DNA of 64,000 nucleotides from JAEUHO01 sp046350655 (GCA_046350655.1 JAXMAB010000009.1:124001-188000), one strand, 5' to 3'. Counted from the first letter of the stretch, positions 51,119 to 60,001 are shown. Numbers and translations: made by a program. Notes: a model not told the origin generated them from the letters alone.

Positions 51119-52306
51119 GTGCGCACCGTCACGTTGCGCCCCGGCCGGAGCAAGCCCCTGTGGCACGGCCACCCGTGGGTCTTCGCCGACGCGGTCGCGA
51201 CCGTGGACGGCCCCGACGACCCCGACGACGATTGGGTGCGCGTCGCCGACGCGAACGGGAAGGTGATCGGCCGCGGCTGGTACTCGCCGCACTCCGCCAT
51301 CCGCGTCCGTCTCGTCGACCTCGGCCCCGACGGCGCGCCCGAGGACGCCGTGGTGGCCCGCCGCGTCGAGGCCGCGGTCGCGCTGCGCCGCCGCCTCCTC
51401 CCCGATGGCTGCGGCACCGACGCCTATCGCCTCGTGCACGGCGAGGGCGACGGGCTCCCGGGGCTCGTCGTGGACCGCTACGGGCCGGTCCTCGTCGCGC
51501 AGTTCGCGACGCGACCCCTCGTCCGCCGACGCGAGGCCCTGGCGCGCGCGCTGCTCGCCGCGACCGGCGCGACGTCGCTCGTCGGGCGCGCCGGCGGCAA
51601 GGAGGAGGAGGAGGGCGTCGAGGCGACCGCGTTCGCCGCGGGCGCGCCGCCGCCGCAGCCGACCGTCGTCTCGGAGGACGGCGTCGCGTTCGAGGTCGAC
51701 GTCGTCTCCGGCCAGAAGACCGGCCACTACGCCGACCAGCGCGAGAACCGCCGCCTCGTCGCCGAGGTGGCCGCCGGCAGCCGCGTGCTCGACCTCTTCT
51801 CGGGCACCGGCGGGTTCGCCCTGCGCGCGCTGCGCGCGGGCGCGCGCGCCGTCGAGGCCGTCGACGCCTCCGCCGCCTCGCTCGCCGCGGGCGCGCGGAA
51901 CGCGGCCCGCAACGGCGTCGCCGCGGGCCTCGCGTCGGTCGAGGCCGACGTCGGCGAACGGCTCGACGCCCACGCGCGCGCGAAGACGACCTTCGACGTC
52001 GTCGTGTGCGACCCGCCGCGGTTCGCGCCCACGAAGGCCTCGCTCGAGCGCGCGCTCCGCGCCTACCAGGCCGTGCACGGCAAGGCGCTGGCGCGCGTCG
52101 CGCCGGGCGGGTTCGCGGCGCTCTTCTCGTGCTCGGGTGCGGTCGACAACGAGACGCTCGCCGAGACGATCCGCGCCGCGCTCCGCGACGTCAACCGCCG
52201 CGCGACGGTGCTGCGCGTGCTCGCCGCGGGCCCCGACCATCCCGTCGCCCTCGCCGCACCCGAGGGGCGCTACCTCAAGGGCTTCCTCCTGCGGGTGGAC
52301 GCATGA
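51119..52306 (+). CDS. rlmI: 23S rRNA (cytosine-C5) methyltransferase, RlmI type
   Basis: The 395-residue SAM-dependent enzyme has an N-terminal PUA domain (GHPWVFADAV, VIGRGWYSPHSAIRVRLV), an EEHGV-like linker region (DAYRLVHGEGDGLPGLVVDR), and a class I methyltransferase domain with VLDLFSGTGGFALRALRAGA near residue 225, the motif VVCDPPRFAPTK near residue 298 and the catalytic-cysteine motif LFSCSGAVDNETL near residue 342. This is the RlmI/COG1092 plan. Start codon GTG. It shares ATGA with the next gene and follows the lipoprotein gene by one base. The exact target base is inferred from the family. Confidence 0.92.
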   Translation: MRTVTLRPGRSKPLWHGHPWVFADAVATVDGPDDPDDDWVRVADANGKVIGRGWYSPHSAIRVRLVDLGPDGAPEDAVVARRVEAAVALRRRLLPDGCGTDAYRLVHGEGDGLPGLVVDRYGPVLVAQFATRPLVRRREALARALLAATGATSLVGRAGGKEEEEGVEATAFAAGAPPPQPTVVSEDGVAFEVDVVSGQKTGHYADQRENRRLVAEVAAGSRVLDLFSGTGGFALRALRAGARAVEAVDASAASLAAGARNAARNGVAAGLASVEADVGERLDAHARAKTTFDVVVCDPPRFAPTKASLERALRAYQAVHGKALARVAPGGFAALFSCSGAVDNETLAETIRAALRDVNRRATVLRVLAAGPDHPVALAAPEGRYLKGFLLRVDA

Positions 52307-52557
52307 TCACGCCGCGCGGCGCCGACGCGATCCGCAAGGTGGTGGGCTACACGCTCGCGGTCGTGCTCACGGTGCTGCTGTTCCGCGTCCTCGGCCGGAC
52401 CGCGAACGGTCGGCAGAGCCCGGCCGACCCCGAACTCGTCGTCCTGGTGCTCCTGGCGTCCGTGGCGATCCTCTGGGTGCGCGCCGCCAAACGCATCCGC
52501 CGCGGCGCGCCGCCGTCCGACGGTCCCGACGAAGACGCCGGCCCGCCGATCGCCTGA
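52303..52557 (+). CDS. Small two-helix membrane protein
   Basis: The 84-residue protein has hydrophobic segments GYTLAVVLTVLLFRVLG and VVLVLLASVAILWV and a basic/acidic tail (RAAKRIRRG to DEDAGPPIA). It starts at an ATGA junction with the methyltransferase gene, which strongly supports translation. No family is recognised. Confidence 0.7.
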   Translation: MITPRGADAIRKVVGYTLAVVLTVLLFRVLGRTANGRQSPADPELVVLVLLASVAILWVRAAKRIRRGAPPSDGPDEDAGPPIA

Positions 52558-52560
52558 ACG

Positions 52561-52606
52561 GGACCGCGAGGCCCGCCCGCCTTCCGGGACCCGAGGCCCG
52601 CTCGCC
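52561..52606 (-). repeat. Dispersed 3'-end repeat, two copies
   Basis: Copies at 52561-52581 and 52586-52606 read GGACCGCGAGGCCCGCCCGC and GGGACCCGAGGCCCGCTCGC on the plus strand. They fill the short gap between two convergent genes (stops at 52557 and 52616). Confidence 0.72.
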
Positions 52607-52615
52607 TGCGTGGCG

Positions 52616-53140
52616 TCAGTACCCGACGACCTTCGCGGTCGCGTCGTCGAGGCGGAAGATCGACAGGAGGATGCCCTGGTCCTTCGTCTCGACGGCGCGG
52701 AACGTGCCGCGGACCTCGATGGGCTCGCTCGTGTTCGGCAGGCCGCGCTCGTTCTTGCGCAACGTCACCTGCACCTGGCCGTTGATGCCGGCGGGCATGC
52801 CGAAGCAGCACGACATGTGGTTCGGGACGACGCAGAACTCGTGGATGTCGTCGAACTCCGCGATCGGCAGCAGGAACCCGCGGAGCACGATCGCCTTGCC
52901 CTCGAGCGCCTTGATCGGGTCGGGGAGCGAGGCGAGACCGGGCTCGTACTCGTAGGCCGTCAGCACCGCCCAGTCCACCGCGTCCTTGGTCGCGGGCGCG
53001 GCCTTGCCGGCGAAGACGACGTTGCCGAACGCCGGGCCCGCGGGCTTCCCGGGCATCGGGTCGTCCGCCGCGTGGACGAACGCGGTCGCGAGCCCGAGGG
53101 CCGCGAGCAGGGTGGCGACGGCGACGAAGATCCGGTCCAT
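52616..53140 (-). CDS. DUF3299 exported protein
   Basis: The 174-residue protein has a signal peptide (IFVAVATLLAALGLATAFVH, cleaved near AAD). The body contains LEGKAIVLRGFLLPIAEFDD and the Cys-rich family signature EFCVVPNHMSCCFGMPAGIN, followed by IEVRGTFRAVETKDQG. DUF3299 proteins in other bacteria have been seen in zinc-regulated gene clusters (from memory, PA4066-type). It begins 9 bp after the ZIP transporter stop and is therefore the third gene of that operon. A periplasmic metal-binding or metal-sensing role is an inference. Confidence 0.86.
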   Translation of the reverse strand: MDRIFVAVATLLAALGLATAFVHAADDPMPGKPAGPAFGNVVFAGKAAPATKDAVDWAVLTAYEYEPGLASLPDPIKALEGKAIVLRGFLLPIAEFDDIHEFCVVPNHMSCCFGMPAGINGQVQVTLRKNERGLPNTSEPIEVRGTFRAVETKDQGILLSIFRLDDATAKVVGY

Positions 53141-53149
53141 CCCGAGATG

Positions 53150-54004
53150 CTACCCCGGCTCGCGGGCGGAGGGCACGCCCGAGGGCGCGGCGCCGTGCCG
53201 GTGCTCCGGGTCGACCCCCGGATCGGGGTGCTGGTGGGGGGCGTCGGCCGGGTGCGCCCCGTGGTCGTGGTCGAGCCCGAACCACGACGCCACCGCGCCC
53301 ATCCCGAGCACCAGCGCGATCCCGAGCAGGAACGCGACCGCCGTCCGGCGGCTCGACTGGCGCTGGGTCTCCGGCACGAGGTTGCTCGCGGCGACGTAGA
53401 GGAACGTCCCCGACGAGATCCCGAGCAGCGCGGGGAGCGCGACGGCGTGCAGCTCCTGCGAGACGAAGCCGGCGGTGATCGCCCCGATCGGCGTCACGAG
53501 GCTGTCGATCAGCGTCCACATCACCGCGCGCTTCCGCGACATGCCGGTGTGGAGGAGGATCGCCAGCGTGTACGCGCCCTCGGGCAGCTGGTGCGAGAAC
53601 ACGGCCCCGGTGACCACGCGGCCCGTGGCATCGCTCGCCATGAACCCGGCCCCGACGGCGACGCCGTCGAAGAACGAGTGGACGAGGATGCCCGCGAGCG
53701 CGAGCGTGCCGATCGGGTGGAGGTGCGTCGGCCCGCCGCTGCACGCGTGGAACGACACGAGGTTGTAGAGCAGGTAGAAGGCCGCGAAGCCGCCGAGCGC
53801 CCACATCGGGGCCGCCGAGGGCGCGACGTGCACGGCCTCGGGGAAGAGGTGCGTGATCGCGGTCGTGGCCATCGCGCCGGCGGCCAGCGAGATCGCCACG
53901 AGCGACCAGCGACGGACCCACGCCTCGCGCCACAGGACGAGGCCCGCGCCCGCGAAGTTGGCGAGGCCGGCGACGAAGCCGAAGAGCGTGACCTGGAGGA
54001 GCAT
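53150..54004 (-). CDS. ZIP-family metal transporter
   Basis: The 284-residue protein has eight membrane segments with the paired metal-site motifs HSFFDGVAVGAGFM (about residue 107) and SHQLPEGAYTLAILLHTG (about residue 137). ITHLFPEAVH lies in an earlier helix. A His/Asp-rich tail (DHDHGAHPADAPHQHPDP, then EHRHG) probably binds metal. ZIP proteins move zinc or other divalent ions into the cytoplasm. The start shares a base with the stop of the regulator gene (TGATG), so the two are coupled. Confidence 0.93.
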   Translation of the reverse strand: MLLQVTLFGFVAGLANFAGAGLVLWREAWVRRWSLVAISLAAGAMATTAITHLFPEAVHVAPSAAPMWALGGFAAFYLLYNLVSFHACSGGPTHLHPIGTLALAGILVHSFFDGVAVGAGFMASDATGRVVTGAVFSHQLPEGAYTLAILLHTGMSRKRAVMWTLIDSLVTPIGAITAGFVSQELHAVALPALLGISSGTFLYVAASNLVPETQRQSSRRTAVAFLLGIALVLGMGAVASWFGLDHDHGAHPADAPHQHPDPGVDPEHRHGAAPSGVPSAREPG

Positions 54005-54450
54005 CAGGCCCCGCAGGCGTGGCCGTCGCGCGCCGGGCCCGTGCCCGCGATGCGATGGCCGCAACGATCGCACGCGACGGAGCGCGCGAAACACGGGGTG
54101 CAGAAGTAGTCCCCGTAGGCGAGGAACGTCTTGAGCCGCGCGATCTCGCGGAGCAGCAGGGCGCGGTCGGCGTGGGCCGGGTCCACGTCGGCCACGACCG
54201 GCGACTCGCGGCCGCAGTCGCCGCAGCGCGCGCGCGGCAGGAGGTGGAGGTGCCGACCGCCGGGCCGCTCGACGTGCACCCGCGAGCGGACGCCGGTGCC
54301 CGCGCAGAGCGGGCACGTCTCCTCGAGCCGCGCGCGCAGGGCCGCGCGGATGAACTCGCTCTTGTTGGGCAGGCCGTCGAGGAGCGCCGCGGTCTCGTCG
54401 TCGATCTTCAGCGCGACGAGGGACCGCTTGCGGGAGCGGGCGGGGGGCAT
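54004..54450 (-). CDS. Ribbon-helix-helix regulator with zinc-knuckle C-terminus
   Basis: The 148-residue protein joins an N-terminal RHH DNA-binding domain (SRKRSLVALKIDDETAALLD, LPNKSEFIRAALRARLEE) to a C-terminal part with four CxxC pairs (CPLC, CGDC, CTPC, CDRC) and HLHLLPRARCG. The start at 54450 is chosen because GGAGG lies 6 nt before it; the ATG at 54471 would fall in the palindrome and has no such site. It is the first gene of an operon with a ZIP transporter and DUF3299. A metal-responsive repressor is the obvious reading. It is not NikR: the ACT-type metal domain is absent. Confidence 0.82.
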   Translation of the reverse strand: MPPARSRKRSLVALKIDDETAALLDGLPNKSEFIRAALRARLEETCPLCAGTGVRSRVHVERPGGRHLHLLPRARCGDCGRESPVVADVDPAHADRALLLREIARLKTFLAYGDYFCTPCFARSVACDRCGHRIAGTGPARDGHACGA

Positions 54451-54470
54451 GGGACCTCCGAGGTCCACCA

Positions 54471-54485
54471 TCTAACGACGTTAGA
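54471..54485. promoter_or_regulatory. Palindromic operator of the metal operon
   Basis: TCTAACGACGTTAGA is a perfect 7+1+7 palindrome, AT-rich against the background. It lies 21 bp upstream of the regulator start, where an RHH dimer-of-dimers site is expected. Half-site CTAACG. Confidence 0.72.
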
Positions 54486-54633
54486 CGCCCGTTGGCCCGT
54501 TCTCGCCCGCCCCTCCCGCACGGGCCTCGGGTTCGAGGCCCCCCTTCCCACCCGGGAAACGGCCCGGCCGTCGGTCCCGTGCCCCCGCGCCGGGCGAAGG
54601 CGCGGGGGCGGGCCGCGGGCCGCGGGCCGGGCG

Positions 54634-56337
54634 TCAGATCCAGTAGACGTCGAGGTAGGAGCGGTAGGGGTCGGTGACGTCCACGTCCACCTCGACGCGC
54701 AGCTCCGCCTCGTCGTCGAAGCCGGTGACCCACCCGCGCATGTAGCCGGGGGCGCGGTCCACGTCGAAGTCGAAGTCCTGGCCGTCGACGTCCATGTCGC
54801 CGGCGACGTAGGTCGCGTGGCGGTAGTCCACCTGGAAGTCGGGGGACGACACGTAGCCGCTCGTGACCGTCATGGCGTAGGGCTTGCCCTCGACGTCGCC
54901 GACGATCGAGCCGGCGTCCACCTCGAGCGTGACCTCGAAGTTGCCGACCCAGCCGCGCACGCGACGGCCGCGCACCGGGTCGTGGACGATGCCCAGCTCG
55001 ACGTCGCCGCCGCCGACGAGGCCGTCCTGGAAGAGGTGGAAGGCGGTCGCGAAGACGCCGACGCCGAGCGCCTCCTCGTCGGTGAGCGTGTCCGCGAGCG
55101 CGGTGAGCTCGTCGTCGATGGGGAGGACGTAGACCTCGTCCTGCGCGACGCCGTCGTCGTCGAAGCCGCCGGTGATCACGAGGCTCGAGCCCGCGGGGCC
55201 GCTCGAGGGGATCACGGCCGCGCGCAGCGCGCCGCGGCGGGCCGCGACGTCCTGCGCGCCGACGGCGGTGGCCGCGCCGAGGCGGTAGACGAGGCTCTCG
55301 CGCACCGGCTCCGTGGGCGCGAACGCGCCGCCGCGCGTGAAGCCGCCGACGAGCGCCGCCTGGCCGTTGGCGAGGCGGACGGCCGCGGCGTCGAAGACCG
55401 CCGGGCCCGCGAGGTCGCCCGCGGACGCGAAGGTGCGGGTCGCCGGTTCGTAGACCTCGGCGTCCTCGACGCCGAAGCCGGCCCCGTCGCAGCCGCCGGC
55501 GATCCAGACGCGGTCGTTCGCCGGGTTCGCGTCGGCGCCGTCGAGGAACACGGCGCTGTGCAGCGAGCGCGCGGTCGCGAGCGGGCCCGCGGTCGGCGTC
55601 CACGTGTTCAGGGCGGGATCGTAGAGCTCGGCGGTCGCGAGCGGGACGCCCGCGCCGTCGCGGCCGCCGACGACGAGGACCTTCCCGTCGGGCAGCAGCG
55701 TGGCCGTCGCGTCGCGGCGGGCGACGCCGAGGGGGGACGCGGGGGCCATGGGGGAGCCGGCCGCCACGAACAGCTCGCACGACGCGAGGCCCGCGCCGCC
55801 GGCGTCCTCGCCGCCGGCGACGAGCACGCGGCCGTCGAGGAGGCGCACGGCGACGTGGCGGCTGCGGGGCGTGACGAGCGTGGCGCTCGTGACGGCCCAC
55901 GTGCCCGCGGTCGGGGTGCCGGCGTTCGGGGTGAAGACCTCGGTGACGCCGCTCGGGCTGCCGCCGACAACGAGCACCTGGCCGGAGCCGAGCGTCGTCG
56001 CGGTCGCGCGCGCGCGCGGGACGGGCCTCCCGCCCGTGCGCAGGACCGCGTTCGTGGTGGACGAGGCCGACAGGTCGTAGACCTCGCAGGTCGCGAGCGG
56101 CGCGCCGGCGGCGCCGATGCCGCCGACGATGAGGAGGTCGCCGTTGGCGAGCGTCGCCATCGCGTGCGCGGCGCGCGCGTCGTTGAGCGCGCGGTCCACG
56201 GTCCCCGGGTTGGGATTGGTCGTGGCGTCGCCGCCCCCGCCGCCGCACGCCGCGAGCGTCGCGGCGAGGCCGAGGAGGACGGCCGCTCGGGCGCGGGCGC
56301 GCGCACGGCGGAGGACGGGGGCGGGCGGGCGCGGCAT
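54634..56337 (-). CDS. Kelch-repeat lipoprotein
   Basis: The 567-residue protein has a lipoprotein signal (ARARAAVLLGLAATLAACGG, lipid site after LAA) and a Gly-rich start. Residues 45-370 form Kelch/galactose-oxidase-type blades: ATLANGDLLIVGGIGAAGAP, TTLGSGQVLVVGG, RLLDGRVLVAGGEDAGGAGL, LLPDGKVLVVGGRDGAGVPL, then NDRVWIAGG and RLANGQAALVGGF. The C-terminal 170 residues are acidic and beta-rich (VELGIVHDPVRGRRVRGWVG, DVDGQDFDFDVDRAPGYMRG) and may bind calcium. No catalytic Cys-Tyr pair is evident, so it is more likely a binding protein. The start at 56337 is fixed by the signal. Confidence 0.85.
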   Translation of the reverse strand: MPRPPAPVLRRARARARAAVLLGLAATLAACGGGGGDATTNPNPGTVDRALNDARAAHAMATLANGDLLIVGGIGAAGAPLATCEVYDLSASSTTNAVLRTGGRPVPRARATATTLGSGQVLVVGGSPSGVTEVFTPNAGTPTAGTWAVTSATLVTPRSRHVAVRLLDGRVLVAGGEDAGGAGLASCELFVAAGSPMAPASPLGVARRDATATLLPDGKVLVVGGRDGAGVPLATAELYDPALNTWTPTAGPLATARSLHSAVFLDGADANPANDRVWIAGGCDGAGFGVEDAEVYEPATRTFASAGDLAGPAVFDAAAVRLANGQAALVGGFTRGGAFAPTEPVRESLVYRLGAATAVGAQDVAARRGALRAAVIPSSGPAGSSLVITGGFDDDGVAQDEVYVLPIDDELTALADTLTDEEALGVGVFATAFHLFQDGLVGGGDVELGIVHDPVRGRRVRGWVGNFEVTLEVDAGSIVGDVEGKPYAMTVTSGYVSSPDFQVDYRHATYVAGDMDVDGQDFDFDVDRAPGYMRGWVTGFDDEAELRVEVDVDVTDPYRSYLDVYWI

Positions 56338-56482
56338 GCCGCGCGAAGACCGTTGTGACGTCACCGACAGAGCTCCGGACTGCCCACCCGGCTCCATTGA
56401 ACGCGAGGCCGAGGGTCGCGGGGCCCCGGGGCCGGGGCGAGGCCGTGGGGCCCCGGGGAACCGCGCCCGAGGAGGGAGGATC

Positions 56483-56503
56483 GGCGACCGGGCCTCGCGT
56501 GCG
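56483..56503 (+). repeat. Dispersed 3'-end repeat near the sfsA stop
   Basis: GGCGACCGGGCCTCGCGTGC followed by G, close to the family consensus. It ends 18 bp beyond the sfsA stop codon (minus-strand gene). Confidence 0.68.
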
Positions 56504-56520
56504 CGGAGGCGGGCCGCGGG

Positions 56521-57267
56521 TCAGGCCCGTCCGAGGTCGTGCGGGATCGGCGGCCCCACCGCGACGCCGCGCACGGTCAGGACCGTCGAGAGCGGCAGCA
56601 CCTCGACGCCGCGGGCGACCGCGCGGCCGAGGGCCTCGGCGTAGTCGGGGTCGATCTCCCATGCGGGACGAAAACGGTCCACGTCGGGGCGGTGCACGAA
56701 GAAGACGAGCACGGCCCGGTCGCCGGCCTCGACGCACTCGGCGAGGTCCTCGAGGTGCTTGCGTCCGCGTTCGGTGGGGCTGTCGGGGAACCGCACCTCG
56801 CGGCCGACGGCCATCGACGTGTTCTTGACCTCGACCCAGCAGCGGCGCGGGCCGTCGGAGAGGAGGAGGTCGATGCGCGAGCGGCGGTCGCGGCCGTAGA
56901 CGACCTCGCGCCGGTGCTCCCGGTAGCCGCGCAGCGCCGCGACGCGGCCGCGGGCGACGGCGGTGGTGACCGCGCGGTTCGGGATCGCCGTGTTGACGCC
57001 GACCCAGCCGCCGTCCATGAGGATCTGCTCCCACGTGAAGCGGACGGCGCGGGTCGGCGAGCCGGAGTCGGAGCAGCGCACGCGGCGCCCGGGCCCGACG
57101 CAGGTGCGCATGGACCCGGAGTTGGCGCAGTGGACCGTGCGCACGGTGCCGTCGGGCCGCAGGACGTCGGCGAGGAAGCGGTCGCGGCGGCCGAGGAGCA
57201 CGCCCTCCTCGAGCACGCTCGGGTACCGCGCGTCCTCGACGTCGCCGTCGCCCGCGTCGGCGCTCAC
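56521..57267 (-). CDS. sfsA: DNA/RNA nuclease SfsA family protein
   Basis: The 248-residue protein has the SfsA plan: GVLLGRRDRFLADVLRPDGT near residue 25, VHCANSGSMRTCVGPG (family H-x-x-N-x-G-x-M) near residue 48, VGVNTAIPNRAV near residue 92 and the nuclease-like core CWVEVKNTSM near residue 145 with the E-V-K triad element. The family is annotated as sugar fermentation stimulation or DNA-binding nuclease; its cellular role is unclear. GTG at 57267 is chosen because it forms a GTGA overlap with the upstream gene. Confidence 0.93.
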   Translation of the reverse strand: MSADAGDGDVEDARYPSVLEEGVLLGRRDRFLADVLRPDGTVRTVHCANSGSMRTCVGPGRRVRCSDSGSPTRAVRFTWEQILMDGGWVGVNTAIPNRAVTTAVARGRVAALRGYREHRREVVYGRDRRSRIDLLLSDGPRRCWVEVKNTSMAVGREVRFPDSPTERGRKHLEDLAECVEAGDRAVLVFFVHRPDVDRFRPAWEIDPDYAEALGRAVARGVEVLPLSTVLTVRGVAVGPPIPHDLGRA

Positions 57268-58232
57268 GCCGACCACAGCTCCCGGATGCGGAGCAGCCGG
57301 CGCACGCCGCGCGCGACGAGGAGCACCGCGCCCACGAGGCAGACGACGAAGCCGACGCGCAGCAGCAGGTCGGCGAACGTGCGGGCCTGGGCCTCCGTGA
57401 GCCCGGCGCCCGTCGGGATGCGGACCAGCTCGGTGCGCGTCATGACGAGGACGGCGACGCCCGCGGCGGCGAACGACGCCGCGGCGTCCACCGCGAGGCT
57501 CGCGACGCGCTCGCCGCCCGAGACGAGGAGGAGCACGTTGCGCAGCGCGAACAGGCCGAGCGCGACGTCGAGGAACGGCACGAGGGCCAGCACCTCGGGC
57601 GACAGGATGGGGGTGCGCTCGTCGCCCGTGCCCAGCGCGAACAGCGCGTCGCGGAACGACGGGACGTTGACGAGCAGCGCCACGAGCGCGAGCAGCACGA
57701 GCGAGAGCGCCGCGTCGCGGCGCGTGCCCGGCATCTCGAGGCGCAGGCGGTGGAGCAGCGACGGCACGCGGTCGCGGCCGAGCAGCGCCAGCGCGACCGC
57801 CACGATGCCGACGTCGATGAAGAAGATGCCGAGGACGCCGGAGCCCGTGGCGACCGGCGAGTCCTTCGGCAGCGCGCCGATGATGCCCGGCACGAAGGCC
57901 GTGCCCGCGCCGACGAGCGTGAGGACGATGGCGAGCACGAGGTGCGCGGCGAAGACGAGCGGCACGAGGCGCCCGAACGCGACGCGCCGGGCGACGTCGC
58001 CCGAGGCGGTCTCGCCCGTCAGCGCGGCCGCGAGGCGCTCGGGCGGGCCCAGCGCGGCCAGCGCGCGGTCGACGGCGCCGGCGGCCTCGGCCCCGCCCTC
58101 GAGCTCGACGCGGTCCTCGATGAGCGCGGACACCTCGGCGAGGACGGACGCGGCCGACTTCGCGGGCAGCACGTCGCGCAGGCGCTCGAGGTAGTCGGCG
58201 ACCCGCGCGCGGGGATCGGTGGGGGTGCTCAT
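57264..58232 (-). CDS. HAAS-domain polytopic membrane protein
   Basis: The 322-residue protein begins with a soluble helical prefix (VADYLERLRDVLPAKSAASV, IEDRVELEGG, ALAALGPPERLAAAL), the HAAS/DUF1700-type domain often found next to PadR regulators. About seven transmembrane segments follow from residue 90 (LVFAAHLVLAIVLTLVGAG onward). The ATG overlaps the PadR stop (58229-58232). PadR/HAAS pairs respond to envelope or antibiotic stress in several phyla. The role of this one is unknown. It overlaps sfsA downstream by four bases. Confidence 0.82.
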   Translation of the reverse strand: MSTPTDPRARVADYLERLRDVLPAKSAASVLAEVSALIEDRVELEGGAEAAGAVDRALAALGPPERLAAALTGETASGDVARRVAFGRLVPLVFAAHLVLAIVLTLVGAGTAFVPGIIGALPKDSPVATGSGVLGIFFIDVGIVAVALALLGRDRVPSLLHRLRLEMPGTRRDAALSLVLLALVALLVNVPSFRDALFALGTGDERTPILSPEVLALVPFLDVALGLFALRNVLLLVSGGERVASLAVDAAASFAAAGVAVLVMTRTELVRIPTGAGLTEAQARTFADLLLRVGFVVCLVGAVLLVARGVRRLLRIRELWSA

Positions 58233-58579
58233 GGGGTCCTCCCGACGACCTGGTCCGTGGCGTCCCGCACCCGCCGCCACGCGTCGAGGAGCTCCGCCCG
58301 CACGCGGCGGCCGTCCTCGGAGAGCCGGTAGTACTTCCGGGGACGGGCCCGGCTCGTGTCCCACGTCGCCTCGAGGGCCCCCTGCTCCTCGAAGCGGCGC
58401 AGGATCGGGTAGAGCGTGCCTTCCTCGGTCGCGAACCCGGCCTCCCCCAGGAGGCGGACCAGCTCGTACCCGTACCGTGGCTCCTCGAGGAGCGAGAGGG
58501 CGACGAGCTGCAGCACCCCGCGGCGGAGCTCGGCCTCCGTGCGGGGGTCCTTCGGCGGGGGGGGCGTCGGGTCGGTCAT
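58229..58579 (-). CDS. PadR-family transcriptional regulator
   Basis: The 116-residue winged-helix protein shows LRRGVLQLVALSLLEEPRYG, YELVRLLGEAGFATEEGTLY and PILRRFEEQGALEATWD, the PadR signature, then RPRKYYRLSEDGRRV in the wing. A C-terminal helix for dimerisation follows. It is the first gene of the PadR-HAAS-sfsA run and is divergent from the secreted protein gene at 58669. It likely represses its own operon. Confidence 0.94.
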   Translation of the reverse strand: MTDPTPPPPKDPRTEAELRRGVLQLVALSLLEEPRYGYELVRLLGEAGFATEEGTLYPILRRFEEQGALEATWDTSRARPRKYYRLSEDGRRVRAELLDAWRRVRDATDQVVGRTP

Positions 58580-58668
58580 CCGTCCGGGGAAGGATACCCA
58601 GCACCGCCCAGGAATCGGAACGTCAAGGCTCCGGCCCCCTCGGTCGATTTCCGCCGTACGATGGCGGG

Positions 58669-59991
58669 ATGCGCCGGTGGACGCCCCTCCTCACCCTCCT
58701 CGCGGGTCTCGCCGCGGGCTCGGTCCGCGCCGACGACGCCGCCCCCTCCGCCACCGCCCCCCGGGACGTTGGCGCCCTCTTGGCGCGGCTCGACGCCCCC
58801 TTCCTCGCCGAGCGCGAGGGCGCGATCGAGGCCCTCGTCGCCCTCGGACCGGCGGCGCGGCCGGCGGTGACGGCCGCCTTCCGCGACCCCGCCTGCCGCC
58901 GCCGCGCCGAGCTGGCCCGGGTCCTCGCCGCCGACGGCACGCCGGAAGCCCTCGACGCGCTCCTCGACGTGCTCCCGACGGTGACCGACCTCGCGACGGA
59001 GCGCGCCGTCCAGCGCTCGCTCATCGAGCACGCGGAGCACGTCACCGACACCGTGCTCGCGTACCGCGACGACCGCGGGAAGGTGCCGCCGTCGGTCGCG
59101 ACGGTCGCGGCCCTCCTCGTGCGCGCCCGGATCGAGGCGAGGTTCCTGTCGCGCAAGTCGGCGTCGGGCAGCACCGGTTCGTACCCCGGCCAGTTCGACG
59201 TCCTGAAGCCCGACCGGCGCCGCGCCGTCGAGATCTGCCGCGACATCCTCCGCGACCGCGCCGCGAAGGTGCCCGGCGTGTTCCCGGTGGGGACGTACGC
59301 GTTCCTGCGCCCGCCGCCCTTCCTCGCCGAGCGCCTCGAGCTCCAGAGCATGGCGGTGCACGCCCTCGCCGAGCTCACCGTCGAGGACGACCGCGACATC
59401 CTCGACGAGCTCGAGGACACCTACGTCGACCTCTACCTGCGCGGACGCGCGCTGCAGCGCCAGCAGGGCCGGCGCGACGCCGAGAGCGCCCTCGCCGACG
59501 GCGTGCTCGCGGTGCTCGTCCGGCGACGGCCCGCGGGCCCGGTGCGGCGCGAGGCGCTCGACGACGGCCTCAACCGCCGCTTCCCGCCGACGTGGAAGGA
59601 GCTCGCGATCCACCTGATCGACGTGCTCCGCACCGACCCCGACACCGACGAGGACGCCGCGCAGCTGGCGCTGCAGATCGGCCGCTTCGACCTCGCCGTC
59701 GACATCTACCGGCGCCTCCTGCGCCTCACGAGCGGCGGCATCGCGCACTACAACCTCGCGTGCGCGTACGCGCGCTGGTCGCGCGAGCCGCGGCCCAACG
59801 ACGACCCCGAGTCGCTCCGCGAGCGCGCGATGGACGAGATGGAGGCGGCCCACGCCGCCGGCTACCTCGACTGGGTGTGGATGGGCGAGGACCGCGACCT
59901 CGACCCGATCCGCGACATGCCGCGGTTCGCCGCGCTCGTCGAGCGCATGAAGCAGTCGTTCGTGATGCCCAAGAAGGCCGGCGGGCGCTGA
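58669..59991 (+). CDS. Secreted helical-repeat protein (HEAT/TPR-like)
   Basis: The 440-residue protein has a signal peptide (MRRWTPLLTLLAGLAAGSVR, then ADD). Early repeats are HEAT-like (DAPFLAEREGAIEALVALGP, GTPEALDALLDVLPTVTDLA). Later ones resemble TPR units (AQLALQIGRFDLAVDIYRRL, AHYNLACAYARWSREPRPND and a closing YLDWVWMGEDRDLDPIRDMP). The YLD-x-x-W-M-x-x-D-x-D-L-x-x-I-R motif is typical of TPR proteins with a family end. Probably periplasmic or surface protein binding. Convergent with the UbiA gene. Confidence 0.78.
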   Translation: MRRWTPLLTLLAGLAAGSVRADDAAPSATAPRDVGALLARLDAPFLAEREGAIEALVALGPAARPAVTAAFRDPACRRRAELARVLAADGTPEALDALLDVLPTVTDLATERAVQRSLIEHAEHVTDTVLAYRDDRGKVPPSVATVAALLVRARIEARFLSRKSASGSTGSYPGQFDVLKPDRRRAVEICRDILRDRAAKVPGVFPVGTYAFLRPPPFLAERLELQSMAVHALAELTVEDDRDILDELEDTYVDLYLRGRALQRQQGRRDAESALADGVLAVLVRRRPAGPVRREALDDGLNRRFPPTWKELAIHLIDVLRTDPDTDEDAAQLALQIGRFDLAVDIYRRLLRLTSGGIAHYNLACAYARWSREPRPNDDPESLRERAMDEMEAAHAAGYLDWVWMGEDRDLDPIRDMPRFAALVERMKQSFVMPKKAGGR

Positions 59992-60001
59992 ACGACCCGC
60001 G

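Noticed and set aside
54524..54556. tRNA T-arm look-alike (GGGTTCGAGGCCC)
   Set aside because: No acceptor stem, anticodon arm or D-arm can be built around it.
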